24,341 nucleotides of DNA from an uncultured Prevotella sp. Lineage in GTDB: Bacteria; Bacteroidota; Bacteroidia; Bacteroidales; Bacteroidaceae. Shown here piece by piece: positions 16,408 through 23,530 of this stretch; the stretch's first letter is position 1; the number at the start of each line of letters is the position of its first letter. The notes under the pieces are model-generated. The model worked only from the letters and a program-made list of their open reading frames with translations, had not been told where the DNA came from and ran no database searches. The position numbers and the translations under genes are program-made. The stretch is from the NCBI GenBank assembly GCA_900550635.1, contig URSZ01000020.1, forward strand, positions 1 through 24,341. The letters are read 5' to 3'.

Positions 16408-17886
16408 TTATTTAACGTGGAAGTAATTAGCCATCTTGTCTTTATCCACTTTTTCTTTTGCTTTTATGAACTCCGGTATATTATATGCGTTTAATCTGGC
16501 CATATTATGTTCTGGGTCTTTTTGCGGTAATAAAAATGGTTTTGTGAAGTTCCCTTTTCCGTCAAAATGCGAGAAGAATAAGCGTGTATATCGTCCGTCC
16601 ACTCGTTTCGAACTGAATATAATCCATTTGCCATTTGAACTCCAAGAATGATAGCTATCGCTATATTCGCTATTTAAAATATTTGTATTAATGCTATCTC
16701 CTGTGGTTAGGTCTTTCATCTTCAAGTCAGCTTCTACATGTTGTATAGGGAATGTGGCACAGTCAGCCAATGTATAAAGCAAGTATCGGCCGTCAGGAGA
16801 TATTCTTGGAAATGATACACTTCCGCCTTCACGGTATGCACTATAAATAGTATCTACCTGTTCGCCGAATTTTCCAGTTGTTTCGTCAAATGGAACACGG
16901 CATAAAGAGTATTTCAGATTCCAAAAGAATGTGGGTTTTCTATTTGCATTATTACTTTCATCATTTGAATGTGCTACACAATAGTAAAGATTTTTTCCGT
17001 CGGGTGAGAATGCAGGGAATGTTTCCCAATTGTGACGTTCTGTAAAACGAGGGTCAGCCAAAACATTGTCTTTGAGCACATCGTAAACAATAAGGTCTGA
17101 TTCTGTATCAAATACTTCTATTTTATCACGGCTAATACCGTAAAAATTTTGACGTGTTACGTTTGAAGAAAATACTATATATCGTCCTGAAGGATGCCAT
17201 GCCGGATATGTTGCGCCTTTTTGTGGCCCTTTCTTTTCAATGGCGACCTTACGTGAAACTCCTTTATATGTAACTATCGTGCCGCCTCCTTCGCCACGTG
17301 CATGAAAAACCCATGTATCAGGGTTGTATTTACAAAAATTGTGGCAATTGACGCAGCCACCATTATTTTGGTCATTTGTTACTATAGGCTCTTCGTCAAA
17401 GTTGGTTATGTTGCGTTGATATATACCCATTCTTTTCCATAACTCATAACCTGGAGGTATGAGGCGATATGCAATCCATGGATCTATCTTGTCTTGAGAA
17501 ATTTTAACATTAAACGGTTTATACCTAATACCATCAGGATTTTTTGATGTCCATGCAGTCAGTGTGATGGACAATTCTTTACCAGCGTAGCTTTTAATCT
17601 GTTCTTTCCAGTCTTCTATTGGAAACTCAATAACAGAATCGCTTTTTATATCGAAAACCTGTTTCTCATTTACAAATACTTGTGCGCGAATTTGCTTGGC
17701 GCCAGGCATTTTAAAATTTAATGGAGCTATATTTACAGGTATGGTTATATCGGTATAATCCGGAAAAATTACGGGCTTTTCGTTAGATGTTTCTGAATAA
17801 TTGTCGTAATCGCCCGAACATGAATATGATATTATCAATGTTGATAACATCAGTAAAAACTTCGATATTAAATTCGGGTTATACAT
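16408..17886 (-). CDS. Lipoprotein with TolB/PD40-like beta-propeller and a CxxCH motif
   Basis: The 492 aa protein has a signal peptide with likely lipidated C23 (YSCSG). An N-terminal beta-rich domain spans about 35-135. A CVNCH motif (C178, C181, H182) with a further C185 matches the haem c attachment signature CxxCH. The remainder (about 200-480) carries repeated PD40/TolB-type blades, seen as PAWHPSGRYIVFSS, PAFSPDGKNLYYC, PRISPDGRYLLYT and HSWSSNGKWIIFSS. It should be exported and membrane anchored. It could be a mono-haem c-type cytochrome or a metal-binding protein; haem attachment is not proven by the motif alone. A frame opening at 17955 adds 23 residues upstream of the signal peptide, so I chose the ATG at 17886. 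It starts 23 bases after the cstA stop. Confidence 0.8.
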   Translation of the reverse strand: MYNPNLISKFLLMLSTLIISYSCSGDYDNYSETSNEKPVIFPDYTDITIPVNIAPLNFKMPGAKQIRAQVFVNEKQVFDIKSDSVIEFPIEDWKEQIKSYAGKELSITLTAWTSKNPDGIRYKPFNVKISQDKIDPWIAYRLIPPGYELWKRMGIYQRNITNFDEEPIVTNDQNNGGCVNCHNFCKYNPDTWVFHARGEGGGTIVTYKGVSRKVAIEKKGPQKGATYPAWHPSGRYIVFSSNVTRQNFYGISRDKIEVFDTESDLIVYDVLKDNVLADPRFTERHNWETFPAFSPDGKNLYYCVAHSNDESNNANRKPTFFWNLKYSLCRVPFDETTGKFGEQVDTIYSAYREGGSVSFPRISPDGRYLLYTLADCATFPIQHVEADLKMKDLTTGDSINTNILNSEYSDSYHSWSSNGKWIIFSSKRVDGRYTRLFFSHFDGKGNFTKPFLLPQKDPEHNMARLNAYNIPEFIKAKEKVDKDKMANYFHVK

Positions 17887-17909
17887 AGAAGTAATAGAGT
17901 TTATTTTAA

Positions 17910-19352
17910 TTAAAACAGGGTTCTCGAATACTTCTTTTTCCAATTTACAAACCATATAATAGCAACCATTAACGTAACAAATCCTACGGCGTATGCTATA
18001 TTAACAGGCAGAGACATGCACTCTGGCGCAGCACAAAGATAAGTAATACTTACGACTGTCATAAAGAAGGCAGGAATAAGTGTTGTTATGTACTTTTTTT
18101 GATTCTTGACCAAGTACACAGTAATAGCCCATAAAGTAAAAACAGAAAGTGTTTGGTTTGCCCAAGCGAAGTAGCCCCAAATAATAGCAAATCCTTTTGG
18201 TTGGCTTAAGTTGAATATCAAAAGTAAAAGAGCACTTATAAAGAGAGGTATGGCGATATAAATGCGCGGCATTATTTTCTTTTGTGAATATTTTAAAGTG
18301 TCGGCAATTATTAAGCGAGCAGACCTAAATGCTGTGTCGCCAGACGTAATAGGTGCTGCAACTACGCCAAGAATTGCTAATACACCGCCAATAGTGCCCA
18401 GCCAACGATTACTCATTATCTGTACTACTTTAGGTGCCGACACGGTAAGATCTTCATTTCCGCTTGCAGGATCAAAGAAAAAGTAACTGGCTACTGCAGC
18501 CCATATAAGTGCAACTATGCCTTCTGTAATCATTGCTCCGTAAAATATGGGACGGCCATATTTCTCATGTTTTATACAGCGAGCCATAAGTGGGCTTTGT
18601 GTTGCATGAAATCCTGATATGGCCCCGCATGCTATAGTGATGAACAAGCATGGGAAAATGGGGCTGGTTGCCTTGTCTGGATGTAAATTATTAATGCCGT
18701 CTGTAAATTCTGGTATCGAAGGCCAGTGCACAAACAGCGCGATAAGCAACCCTACAGCCATGAATAAAAGCGCAAATGCGAACAACGGATAAATCTTACC
18801 TATAATTTTGTCAATAGGCAGTAAGGTGGCTATGATGTAATAAATAAAAATGACTACTATCCAAAAATACAAATTCATAAAAGGCACGCTGCTTGTAAGG
18901 TCGCTTAATAATAGTGCCGGAGAACTTACAAATACTGCTCCTACCAAAATAAGTAACAGTATTGTAAAAACAAGCATTATCCTTTTAGTTCGTTCGCCTA
19001 AATATGTTCCGATTATCTCCGGCAGCGATGCTCCTCCATTCCTTAATGAAATCATTCCGCTTATGTAGTCATGCACGGCTCCGGCAAAAATACATCCGAA
19101 TACTATCCACAAAAATGCAGATGGACCGTATAACGCACCCATTATTGCGCCGAAAATAGGTCCTGTTCCCGCGATATTCAAAAATTGAATCATAAATACG
19201 CGCCAAGTGGACATGGGTACATAGTCAACTCCGTCCCGTTGCGCATAGGCTGGGGTAGGCCTGTTGTCCGGCCCGAACATTTTAGTTACAAAGCGTCCAT
19301 AAATGGCATAACCTATTATTAGTGCTATTAAGCTTATTGTAAACGAGAACAT
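17910..19352 (-). CDS. cstA: CstA-family carbon-starvation transporter (short form)
   Basis: The 480 aa inner-membrane protein has about twelve to thirteen hydrophobic segments. The signature region of CstA is intact: TGPIFGAIMGALYGPSAFLW (about 63-82), then AGAVHDYISGM and RNGGASLPEIIGTYLG (104-119). SGDTAFRSARLIIAD follows in the second half. E. coli CstA and BtsT are around 700 aa and have been implicated in peptide and pyruvate uptake. This protein lacks the last ~200 residues, and short forms are common in Bacteroidetes. The first gene of a minus-strand run, it has a -7 element 28 bases before its ATG. Its partners downstream are a CxxCH lipoprotein and envelope genes rather than peptidases. 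Confidence 0.92.
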   Translation of the reverse strand: MFSFTISLIALIIGYAIYGRFVTKMFGPDNRPTPAYAQRDGVDYVPMSTWRVFMIQFLNIAGTGPIFGAIMGALYGPSAFLWIVFGCIFAGAVHDYISGMISLRNGGASLPEIIGTYLGERTKRIMLVFTILLLILVGAVFVSSPALLLSDLTSSVPFMNLYFWIVVIFIYYIIATLLPIDKIIGKIYPLFAFALLFMAVGLLIALFVHWPSIPEFTDGINNLHPDKATSPIFPCLFITIACGAISGFHATQSPLMARCIKHEKYGRPIFYGAMITEGIVALIWAAVASYFFFDPASGNEDLTVSAPKVVQIMSNRWLGTIGGVLAILGVVAAPITSGDTAFRSARLIIADTLKYSQKKIMPRIYIAIPLFISALLLLIFNLSQPKGFAIIWGYFAWANQTLSVFTLWAITVYLVKNQKKYITTLIPAFFMTVVSITYLCAAPECMSLPVNIAYAVGFVTLMVAIIWFVNWKKKYSRTLF

Positions 19353-19380
19353 TGCTTATTAAATTATTACATTAACGCTG

Positions 19381-19388
19381 CAAAGTTA
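19381..19388 (-). promoter_or_regulatory. Likely promoter -7 element of the cstA operon
   Basis: The minus strand reads TAACTTTG, an exact match to TAnnTTTG, followed by CAGC and ending 28 bases before the ATG at 19352. No TTTG at -33 is obvious. It would drive the five-gene run from cstA to folB. Confidence 0.55.
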
Positions 19389-19486
19389 ATGTTTTTACAC
19401 TATGGTTGTATCACATATGTTTAATTTCAACTCACTTTTTAAGTATATAGGTCTTTTATGTTTTAAATATTGTTTTGATGATGTCG

Positions 19487-21865
19487 TTATTCTACGACAT
19501 TTAAAGGTGCAAACTTCAAAAGCAAGTCTTTATCGCCGGAATTTTCGAATGCTATATGCACTTTAGCTGTATCCCCGGCATCAACCATGCTTATAACGGT
19601 TCCCCGGCCGAAACGCGGATGTTCCACTATCTGCCCGGGCTTTATGATGTATCCGCTTTGGGTGCGTGCCGAGGATAATTTATTGGATTCTTCTAAGGAT
19701 TTATCTATACCGCTTGCAACTTTCTTAAGGCTGGTAGTTCCTTTGAAATAGCTGTTAGTACTTGTTCTGTCAACTGTAGAAAAAACAGGTTTGTCGTACT
19801 TTTTCCATAATCCGCGGTTTGCGTATTTTTCAGCATTGTTTTGAGAAAGGCTTTTGTAATTGATATTCCTGTTTGGCAAAGTTTTGTTGTTATCGCAACT
19901 TATATATGTCTTGTCTATCTCATCAAGAAACCTGCTCGGGTCGGAGAATGTGGTAGTTCCATATCTGAAGCGGCTGCGCGCATAACTTATAAAACAAAGG
20001 CTTTTCGCCCGCGTAAGCGCAACGTAGAACAGTCGCCTCTCTTCTTCCATTTCTTTTGAAGAAAAAGAGGCCGACGCTCCGGGAAATATTTCGTCCTCCA
20101 TGCCGACAATAAACACGGTCTCAAATTCAAGTCCCTTAGCCGAATGTATGGTCATAAGTGTTACTTGCTCCGAATCATCTTGCTTTGTGTCTGCGTCGGT
20201 AAGAAGTGCCACTTCGGATAAATATCTGTCAAGGGTTGCATTCTTTGTGTGTCCTTCGCTTTCAATGGTGTTTTCAACAAATGTGTTTATTGCGGCCAGT
20301 AACTCTTGTATGTTTTCGCGTTTGCTTAAGTTTTCAATTGAATTGTCGCTATTTATGTCGCGCTTGATACCGCTGTCTTCTATTATTTTAAGTCCTAAGG
20401 AGTATGCGTCGGTTTCATCTAAAAGCGAGATAAAACCTTTCATCATTTCTACAAACGAATTTATTTTCTGTGCGGTAGCTTTCGTGACTCCGAGTTCTTC
20501 TGCCGTTAAATTGCAAGCAGCCTGCCACAAGCTGATACCTCGGCTTGTAGCGGCCGAAATTATGCGCGTAAGGGTAGTGTTGCCAATTCCTCTTGTGGGA
20601 TAATTTATTATTCTGCGGAAAGCTTCTTCGTCATCCGGATTTACGGCTAAGCGGAAATAAGCTATGACATCTTTTACCTCCTTGCGCTCGTAGAATGACA
20701 GCCCTCCGATAATTTTATAAGGTATTCCGTTTTTGCGCAGCGATTCTTCTATTACCCGGCTTTGGGCATTGGTGCGGTAAAGTATGGCAATATCGCTATA
20801 TTTAACGCCTTTGTGCCTGTGAACTGAATTTATTTGTTTAGTTACGATGTCGGCTTCTTCGAGGTCGCTGTATGCTGCTTTTACGGATATGCTTTCGCCT
20901 TGCCCCGCAAGACTGTATACATCTTTGGGTATGCGGCGTTTGTTGTGGGAAATCACACTGTTTGCGGCTTCGACAATGCAACGAGTGGAACGGTAATTCC
21001 TTTCCAGCTTGAATAATTTTGCGGCGGGGAATGTCTGGGTGAAGTTAAGGATATTGTCGATGTCTGCCCCGCGAAAGGCGTATATGCTTTGTGCGTCGTC
21101 TCCAACAACGCAAATGCGCTTGCGTTCACGAGTGAGCAAATCGAGTATCCGTGCTTGTGTGTAGTTGGTATCTTGGTATTCGTCTACCAATACGAATTCA
21201 AAGCGTTCTACGTATTTTTTTCTTATATCTTCGTTGTTGCAAAGCAAGATGTACATATATACCAGCAAGTCGTCGAAGTCCATGGCTTCGGCTGCTTTCA
21301 AACGTTTCTGGTAGTTTGCGTATATGTTTCTTACTTCGGGTATGTTGGCCGCGCTGTCGGATTTTAAAAGTCCGGGGTCGTTAGCATATGATTCTGGAAG
21401 TATCAGGCGGTTTTTTGCCCAAGAGATTCTTGAAAGAACCGTGTTAGGCTTGTACTTTTTGTCGTCAAGTCCCGATTCCTTGATTATCGTTTTTATCAGA
21501 CTTGAAGAATCGCTCCTGTCGTATATGGTGAAACGCGGGTTGTATCCAATGCGCTCGGCTTCTGTTCTAAGAATATGCGAGAATACGCTGTGGAATGTTC
21601 CCATTTGCAAGTATCGTGCAGCATTGATTCCTACAATGTTGGCTATGCGTTCGCGCATTTCCCTTGCCGCCTTATTGGTAAAGGTCAGTGCCAAAATATT
21701 CCACGGGTCAATGCCGCTGTCAATCAGATATGCTACTTTAGTTGTCAGTACGCGTGTCTTTCCAGCTCCTGCCCCTGCGATAACCAACGATGGGCCGTCG
21801 ATGTATTCTACGGCAGCACGCTGGCTGTCGTCGAGGGAATCAAGATATTTATACGATTGTTGCAT
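19487..21865 (-). CDS. PcrA/UvrD-type superfamily 1 DNA helicase
   Basis: This 792 aa 3'-5' DNA helicase would act in nucleotide-excision and mismatch repair and in clearing protein-DNA roadblocks. All SF1A motifs are visible. Walker A is GAGAGKT (31-37). Motif II is DEYQD (228-232) and motif III GDDAQSIYAFRGA (255-267). Motif IV is RNYRS (289-293). Motif V is TIHSAKGLEFETVFIVGMED, and motif VI RRLFYVALTRAK. The C-terminus (last ~50 residues, GQIVEHPRFGRGTVISM) is the Tudor-like domain of PcrA/UvrD that contacts RNA polymerase. The start ATG at 21865 gives a standard N-terminus. A 20-bp palindrome lies 15 bases upstream, and a structured RNA with a strong promoter lies further upstream. I find no separate TAnnTTTG promoter directly before the gene. 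Calling it PcrA or UvrD is a matter of nomenclature. Confidence 0.96.
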   Translation of the reverse strand: MQQSYKYLDSLDDSQRAAVEYIDGPSLVIAGAGAGKTRVLTTKVAYLIDSGIDPWNILALTFTNKAAREMRERIANIVGINAARYLQMGTFHSVFSHILRTEAERIGYNPRFTIYDRSDSSSLIKTIIKESGLDDKKYKPNTVLSRISWAKNRLILPESYANDPGLLKSDSAANIPEVRNIYANYQKRLKAAEAMDFDDLLVYMYILLCNNEDIRKKYVERFEFVLVDEYQDTNYTQARILDLLTRERKRICVVGDDAQSIYAFRGADIDNILNFTQTFPAAKLFKLERNYRSTRCIVEAANSVISHNKRRIPKDVYSLAGQGESISVKAAYSDLEEADIVTKQINSVHRHKGVKYSDIAILYRTNAQSRVIEESLRKNGIPYKIIGGLSFYERKEVKDVIAYFRLAVNPDDEEAFRRIINYPTRGIGNTTLTRIISAATSRGISLWQAACNLTAEELGVTKATAQKINSFVEMMKGFISLLDETDAYSLGLKIIEDSGIKRDINSDNSIENLSKRENIQELLAAINTFVENTIESEGHTKNATLDRYLSEVALLTDADTKQDDSEQVTLMTIHSAKGLEFETVFIVGMEDEIFPGASASFSSKEMEEERRLFYVALTRAKSLCFISYARSRFRYGTTTFSDPSRFLDEIDKTYISCDNNKTLPNRNINYKSLSQNNAEKYANRGLWKKYDKPVFSTVDRTSTNSYFKGTTSLKKVASGIDKSLEESNKLSSARTQSGYIIKPGQIVEHPRFGRGTVISMVDAGDTAKVHIAFENSGDKDLLLKFAPLNVVE

Positions 21866-21879
21866 ATTTACATGTTTAT

Positions 21880-21899
21880 TTGATTCCGTCCGGAATCAA
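21880..21899. promoter_or_regulatory. Perfect palindrome upstream of the helicase start
   Basis: Arms TTGATTCCG and CGGAATCAA are exact 9-base inverted repeats around a 2-base centre. The element lies 15-34 bases before the helicase ATG on the minus strand. It could be an operator for a dimeric regulator or a short hairpin in the mRNA leader. No known box is matched. Confidence 0.55.
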
Positions 21900-21988
21900 G
21901 AGGATTGCCTTTATTTATAAGGTGTAATTTTTAAAGAACCATTATTTCCTACAACAGTGTGTTATCTCAATTTTCCCACATTATTACA

Positions 21989-22168
21989 CAAAATAAAGGA
22001 GAAACGTCGACGCGATACGATGAAAACTCCTATTAGATAAGATTTGAGAGCCCGTTAATCGCTGTAATCTGCCTTGTTCAGGTAGCGCGCCATTGACTAA
22101 CGAAGCTGCCTCGGTTTTCATTTTTTTATTGATGAGCATCCCGGTCTGCCGTCGACGGAACTCCTTCT
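21989..22168 (-). ncRNA. Structured non-coding RNA, 6S RNA candidate
   Basis: Read on the minus strand, a transcript starting near 22168 folds into a long rod. AAGGAG (22166-22161) pairs with CTCCTT (22001-21996). CGTCGACG (22157-22150) pairs with CGTCGACG (22012-22005) after a 3x3 internal loop. ATGAAAAC (22121-22114) pairs with GTTTTCAT (22027-22020). CGTTAGTC (22102-22095) pairs with GATTAACG (22060-22053), with one G-U. Asymmetric unpaired stretches between the last two stems resemble the central bubble of 6S RNA, and about 180 nt is the size of E. coli 6S. The closing stem is followed by TTTATTTT, which may end transcription. 6S RNA binds the housekeeping RNA polymerase and dampens transcription in stationary phase. 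The fold and promoter are seen; the 6S assignment is inference, and other RNA classes remain possible. Confidence 0.6.
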
Positions 22169-22172
22169 AATG

Positions 22173-22203
22173 CAAAGATAGAAAAATCTTGGATAAAAAC
22201 AAA
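22173..22203 (-). promoter_or_regulatory. Complete Bacteroidetes-type promoter for the structured RNA
   Basis: On the minus strand, TTTG (22203-22200) and TATCTTTG (22180-22173) are separated by 19 bases, matching the Bacteroides consensus TTTG-N19-21-TAnnTTTG exactly. Transcription would start around 22169-22166, at the foot of the RNA's closing stem. It is the best promoter match in the window. Confidence 0.8.
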
Positions 22204-22347
22204 TATTACAGGTAGATTTTTTGCGATTTGAAACCATTAATTGCGACAAAAGCAGACTTGTTTGACAAACGTTTTTAGCGACAAAATATATTGGATTTAA
22301 GTCACACTTTTTAATGCCCGAAAAACCTGTTGTTTAAATGCCGCTGG

Positions 22348-22425
22348 GAGCAAATAAAAAATATGTCTGACATATTTTAAAATATGTGCCTTGTATTTTG
22401 AAATATCTCAGACCTATTTTTTGCC
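22348..22425 (-). repeat. Palindromic intergenic repeat, copy 4, with inverted inner block
   Basis: Read on the minus strand, its outer ends match copies 1-3 (GGGCAAAAAATAGGTCTGAG at the start, TATTTTTTATTTGCTC at the end). The inner 30 bases (22364-22393) are in the opposite orientation relative to those ends. The switch points coincide with AAAATA (22358-22363) and TATTTT (22394-22399), 6-bp inverted repeats also present in copies 1-3. Weaker similarity continues beyond the core, for example a GGCAT after the TTTGCTC end. Confidence 0.85.
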
Positions 22426-22521
22426 CTTGCAAAAAGGGTGTGTAAAGTGTCTCTTTTAAAACGGACAAATAAGGCATGTTAAAATGTGGCCTTGCGGGCA
22501 TGTTGTTTTTGAAAAAAAAGC

Positions 22522-22529
22522 CATCTTTG
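22522..22529 (+). promoter_or_regulatory. Weak promoter -7 candidate for the DUF1893 gene cluster
   Basis: CATCTTTG differs from TAnnTTTG only at the first base and lies 25 bases before the ATG at 22555, the same distance as other promoters here. There is no -33 TTTG at standard spacing. Confidence 0.3.
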
Positions 22530-22554
22530 CAAAATGAATACCGACAGCACATAA

Positions 22555-23025
22555 ATGTGTAAAAAGCTGCGCAAAGGTAATAGCATAAGCAAAGTGGATA
22601 TGGATGTTTCAAACTTTGATGTATTCAACGACGGCACAACTCTGGTAATAATAAATAACGGGAAAGAAAACCGCTTTACAGAAAGAGGCATTGCTGACCT
22701 ATATAAAATAGTAAAGTCGAATAGCGACATGTTAAGGAATGCCTGTGTCATTGATAAGACCGTAGGCAAGGCTGCTGCGGCGTTGATGATCTTGGGCGGG
22801 GTAAAACAGGTTAATACACCGCGTATAAGTACACCGGCGTTGGAATTGTTGAAGTCCGCAAACGTTGAAGTTAATTATCGCGACGAAGTCCCGCTTATAT
22901 TAAACAGGATGAAAAGCGGGTCATGCCCAATGGAGTCGCTTTGCTCCGAAAGTAACGACCCCGAGGAAATATTCAGATTAATAGATAATTTCATAAACAA
23001 TAAAAAGCATGGAAGCAACAGCTAA
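22555..23025 (+). CDS. DUF1893 (cytidine deaminase-like fold) protein
   Basis: The 156 aa soluble protein matches the DUF1893 pattern. A beta hairpin with FNDGTTLVIINNGK (24-37) comes first, then DKTVGKAAAALMILGGVK (68-84), ISTPALELLKSANVEV (91-106) and a cysteine segment SCPMESLC (123-130). The Thermotoga TM1506 structure placed this family in the cytidine deaminase-like fold. The GKAAA segment takes the place of the usual zinc-binding HAE, so deaminase activity is doubtful. C124 and C130 are potential ligands or nucleophiles. The first ~18 residues precede the domain, and a later start (M16) is possible. A stop codon directly before the ATG blocks further extension. Its end overlaps the next gene by 17 bases, implying joint function with the membrane protein. 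Reaction unknown. Confidence 0.8.
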   Translation: MCKKLRKGNSISKVDMDVSNFDVFNDGTTLVIINNGKENRFTERGIADLYKIVKSNSDMLRNACVIDKTVGKAAAALMILGGVKQVNTPRISTPALELLKSANVEVNYRDEVPLILNRMKSGSCPMESLCSESNDPEEIFRLIDNFINNKKHGSNS

Positions 23026-23518
23026 ACTTTATTCTTTGAACCTGCATAACACACGTACATATCTGTTCGCGCTGTTTTTTGTAGCCGGGAACATAATCGT
23101 ACCGCAGTTATGCCACCTGATACCTAACGGCGGATTAATGTTTTTGCCCATATACTTTTTTACCTTGGTAGGAGCGTATAAATATGGCTTAAGTGTGGGT
23201 ATGATAACCGCAGTGTTTTCTCCGCTGTTAAATCATGTACTTTTTGGAATGCCTGCCGCTGCAATGCTCCCGGCAATAATGGCAAAGTCCGTTATTCTTG
23301 CCATATCGGCAAGCATTGTTGCAAAACGCTTTAAGAAAGTAAGTATAGTGTGCATGGCAGTCGTTGTTTTATCGTACCAGTTGTTAGGAACTATGATAGA
23401 GTGGGCTATGGTGTCTGACTTTAATGCGGCTATACAGGACTTCCGTATAGGAATTCCAGGTATGCTTCTGCAGGTTTTCGGTGGATATGCAGTAATAAGA
23501 TACATTTTGACTAAATAA
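23009..23518 (+). CDS. ECF-type transporter substrate-binding (S) component-like protein
   Basis: The 169 aa protein has five to six hydrophobic segments. IPNGGLMFLPIYFFTLVGAY (38-57), then YGLSVGMITAVFSPLLNHVLFG (59-80) and MPAAAMLPAIMAKSVI (81-96) resemble the core of S components, which bind a vitamin or cofactor precursor and pair with a shared AAT module. No ATPase or T component is nearby, so it would use a module encoded elsewhere or work alone. Translation is likely coupled to the DUF1893 gene (17-base overlap), and the reductase gene follows after 12 bases. The S-component call rests on size and pattern, not on a recognised substrate signature. No riboswitch precedes the operon. Confidence 0.7.
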   Translation: MEATAKLYSLNLHNTRTYLFALFFVAGNIIVPQLCHLIPNGGLMFLPIYFFTLVGAYKYGLSVGMITAVFSPLLNHVLFGMPAAAMLPAIMAKSVILAISASIVAKRFKKVSIVCMAVVVLSYQLLGTMIEWAMVSDFNAAIQDFRIGIPGMLLQVFGGYAVIRYILTK

Positions 23519-23530
23519 TATTTTTGCGGT

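Larger units (their letters stand above)
21866..22554. other. Long intergenic region between helicase gene and DUF1893 gene
   Basis: The region separates divergent genes. It contains the palindrome at 21880-21899, the minus-strand structured RNA (about 21989-22168) with its promoter (22173-22203) and the rearranged repeat copy 4 (22348-22425). A weak plus-strand promoter element is at 22522-22529. A six-codon frame (22534-22554) ends just before the DUF1893 start. Between 22204 and 22347 I see nothing recognisable. Confidence 0.75.

Noticed and set aside
19481..19500. ATGTCGT/ACGACAT hairpin at the helicase stop codon as a terminator
   Set aside because: The 7-bp stem overlaps the stop codon but is not followed by a T run on the minus strand.
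21324..21920. 198-codon plus-strand open frame opposite the helicase gene (also 20100-20603)
   Set aside because: Antisense to conserved helicase motifs, with composition and sequence resembling no protein family. These are shadows of the real frame.
21989..22168. The structured RNA as tmRNA or RNase P RNA
   Set aside because: There is no tRNA-like end with a tag frame, and it is too short for RNase P RNA (normally over 300 nt).
31..22425. The four repeats as a CRISPR array or insertion-sequence ends
   Set aside because: The copies are several kilobases apart with genes between them, no spacers, and no Cas or transposase genes in the window.
22534..22554. Six-codon frame directly before the DUF1893 gene as a leader peptide
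   Set aside because: It ends in TAA adjacent to the next ATG, but there is no attenuator structure or biased codon run, so chance is more likely.
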